Assembly (NCBI GenBank): GCA_910578235.1
Contig: CAJTPP010000002.1
Coordinates: 1 to 64,000, forward strand
Direction of reading: 5' to 3'
Source: an uncultured Clostridia bacterium
Lineage (GTDB): Bacteria > Bacillota > Clostridia > UBA1381
DNA length: 64,000 bases
A program made the position numbers and the translations under genes. The notes under the pieces are model-generated. The model was given only the letters and a program-made list of their open reading frames with translations. It had not been told where the DNA came from and ran no database searches. How positions within the stretch are numbered: position 1 is the stretch's first letter; each line of letters opens with the position of its first letter. Positions 62,508 to 64,000 of this stretch are shown here, one piece after another.

Positions 62508-63269
62508 ATGTATGCGAAACGAATAATACCCTGTCTTGACGTGAAAAACGGCAGAGTGGTAAAGGGAGTTAATTTTGTTAATCTGATAGACGCGGGAGAT
62601 CCTGTTGAGTGCGCTAAGGTGTATGACAGGGCGGGAGCGGACGAGCTTGTGTTCCTTGATATAACGGCGTCGTCTGACGCGCGTGAAACGGTTACGGATA
62701 TGGTTCAGGCCGTTGCGAAGCAGGTGTTTATCCCGTTTACGGTCGGCGGAGGAATACGCACGGTAGAGGATTTTCGCGCAATACTTAATGCAGGCGCGGA
62801 CAAGGTTTCGGTAAACAGCGCGGCTGTAAAGCGTTCAGAGCTTATCAGCGAGGCCGCGTCTAAGTTCGGCAGTCAGTGCGTTGTGTGCGCTATTGACGCG
62901 AAGCGCCGTGATAGCGGCGATGGTTGGGAGGTGTATCTGAACGGCGGCCGCGTGAACACAGGTATAGACGCTCTTGAGTGGGCAAAGGAAGCGGAAAGAC
63001 TCGGAGCGGGAGAGATACTGCTCACGAGTATGGACTGCGATGGTACGAAAGCCGGATATGATATCGAGCTTACGAGAGTGGTAAGCGAGAGTGTCAAAAT
63101 TCCTGTCATTGCTTCGGGCGGCGCAGGCAGTATGGAGCATTTTCTTGACGCTTTTCGTGAAGGTAGAGCTGACGCTGTGCTTGCGGCAAGTTTGTTTCAT
63201 TTTAAGGAAATAGAAATTATGGATTTAAAAAAATATCTTCGTGAAAACGGAGAGAGCGTCAGATTATAA
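62508..63269 (+). CDS. hisF: Imidazole glycerol phosphate synthase, cyclase subunit
   Basis: A 253-residue TIM-barrel enzyme that, with HisH, makes imidazole glycerol phosphate and AICAR. Catalytic Asp in [15 protein letters not shown] and in [16 protein letters not shown]; phosphate-binding VGGGIRT and [14 protein letters not shown] precedes the ATG, 12 bp after hisH. No other his genes lie in the window on either side. Confidence 0.97.
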   Translation: MYAKRIIPCLDVKNGRVVKGVNFVNLIDAGDPVECAKVYDRAGADELVFLDITASSDARETVTDMVQAVAKQVFIPFTVGGGIRTVEDFRAILNAGADKVSVNSAAVKRSELISEAASKFGSQCVVCAIDAKRRDSGDGWEVYLNGGRVNTGIDALEWAKEAERLGAGEILLTSMDCDGTKAGYDIELTRVVSESVKIPVIASGGAGSMEHFLDAFREGRADAVLAASLFHFKEIEIMDLKKYLRENGESVRL

Positions 63270-63387
63270 CATCGCAAAGATGTCTCCCGTCTTTGCGGAC
63301 GGTGTGTTTCGCCAGGTTTTTCGAGGGAGACCGTTTTTGCTGAAAGCGGCGTATATGATATCTTATTGAGAAGGAGCGGAAAAGTAT

Positions 63388-63813
63388 ATGAGTAAAAAGA
63401 ACAGAAGAAAGACGATTGCCCGAAAGGAAGAGGTTATACGCAAGGGAGAGTTTAGTATTGATGGCTCAAAAGCCTATATTATTTTCACTATAGTTATGTT
63501 TCATATTTTGCCTTTGTTTTTTGTAATGATGGGTGATAACGGACAAACGCTGCTGCTTCAGACATTTTTAATGATGCTTAATCCTATGTTTATAGCAATA
63601 TCGGGACTCATATACGGAATAAAAAAAGGCTTTAACTTTAAATATCCGATTTTTATGACGATAATAGCGGCTTTGTCTATACCCATGTATTATGAGTTTG
63701 ACGCGGGCGCGTATATGGCGCAGACCACCTTTATAATGGGTATTGTGTATTTAGTGTTTGCTGTAGGCTCAGCGGCTATAGGCGGTTTTGTGAAAAAACT
63801 GCTGAACTTTTAA
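63388..63813 (+). CDS. Small multi-pass membrane protein, unknown function
   Basis: A 141-residue protein with a basic N-terminus (MSKKNRRKTIARKEE) and about four membrane helices (AYIIFTIVMFHILPLFFVMM, LLQTFLMMLNPMFIAISGLIYG, FMTIIAALSIPMYY, FIMGIVYLVFAVGSAAIGGFV). Family not recognised. GAAGGAG lies before the ATG. The gap after hisF (63270-63387) has complementary blocks GTCTCCC/GGGAGAC and CCGTC/GACGG. Confidence 0.6.
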   Translation: MSKKNRRKTIARKEEVIRKGEFSIDGSKAYIIFTIVMFHILPLFFVMMGDNGQTLLLQTFLMMLNPMFIAISGLIYGIKKGFNFKYPIFMTIIAALSIPMYYEFDAGAYMAQTTFIMGIVYLVFAVGSAAIGGFVKKLLNF

Positions 63814-63828
63814 CGGAGGAAAAGGCGG

Positions 63829-64000
63829 ATGGATAAAAAACTGTTTGGCGCATCAACGACAATGACGCCCGATATTTATAAGGAGTTTTACAGACTTTAC
63901 TACAGGGAGCGGCTTAAGGTGTTTAGTATAATAGCGGCTCTGGCGGGTGTTATATTAATTGCGGGCGGAATATATCTGAACAGAAAAGGATTTGGGTACG
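63829..64000 (+). CDS. Membrane protein, 5' part only
   Basis: The start of a gene running off the right edge: 57 residues, MDKKLFGASTTMTPDIYKEFYR..., with a single membrane helix visible near residues 34-50. CGGAGGA is 10 bases before the ATG. It follows the small membrane protein by 15 bp, so they probably share an operon. Family unknown. Confidence 0.6.
   Translation, partial: MDKKLFGASTTMTPDIYKEFYRLYYRERLKVFSIIAALAGVILIAGGIYLNRKGFGY

Overview
The window comes from a low-G+C Gram-positive bacterium, most likely an anaerobic gut- or rumen-type member of the Clostridia. The support is strong AGGAGG-type ribosome binding sites, TTGACA/TATAAT promoters, a ferredoxin gene, S-layer-homology (SLH) proteins, a YaaT/RicT homologue and an agr-like quorum-sensing locus. 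I cannot name the species.

Layout. (1) 1-3760: end of an integrated element, with two tyrosine recombinases around an excisionase-like protein, all reading left, then about 1.3 kb of AT-rich non-coding DNA full of repeats and palindromes. (2) 3764-34824: a carbohydrate-utilisation block. A GH106-like gene and an AraC regulator read left. Then about 26 kb of rightward genes encode two PslG/GH39-like secreted hydrolases, a five-module adhesin-like protein, two SLH proteins, a sugar ABC importer without its ATPase, a glutaminase-A-like protein, beta-phosphoglucomutase plus a GH65 phosphorylase, GH36 alpha-galactosidase, galactokinase, a PHP protein and a ROK sugar kinase broken by an internal deletion. 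The proposed logic is surface binding and cleavage, import of oligosaccharides, then phosphorolysis (GH65 + PgmB) or galactose release (GH36 + GalK). (3) 34850-37480: a sigma-like/IS21 transposase chimera and a Fic toxin with its antitoxin. (4) 37739-40709: an agr-like locus in the order regulator, kinase, peptide, processing protease; the peptide has no cysteine. (5) 41022-64000: mostly housekeeping genes: tRNA-Ser(CGA), mscL, glyS, a bfd-like protein, a TetM-like GTPase fused to a Rae1/YacP-type RNase, radA, yaaT, ferredoxin, a clostripain-like protein lacking its catalytic dyad, M18 aminopeptidase, GDPD, rpmE-rpsO-pnp, folC, a paralogous membrane-protein pair and hisHF.

The most unusual signals are in RNA/DNA structure. 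One is an ~80-nt element found in front of both the GH106-like gene and hisH; it can fold as an H-type pseudoknot next to the start site, with base changes that keep pairing. The other is a ~110-bp long-stem element upstream of both the alpha-galactosidase and the ROK kinase. I recognise neither as a known riboswitch class. Also notable are the cysteine-free AgrD-like peptide with a possible Ser-Pro-Ile-Asn-Gly lactone ring, the GTPase-RNase fusion, the dead C11 peptidase and the sigma-transposase chimera.
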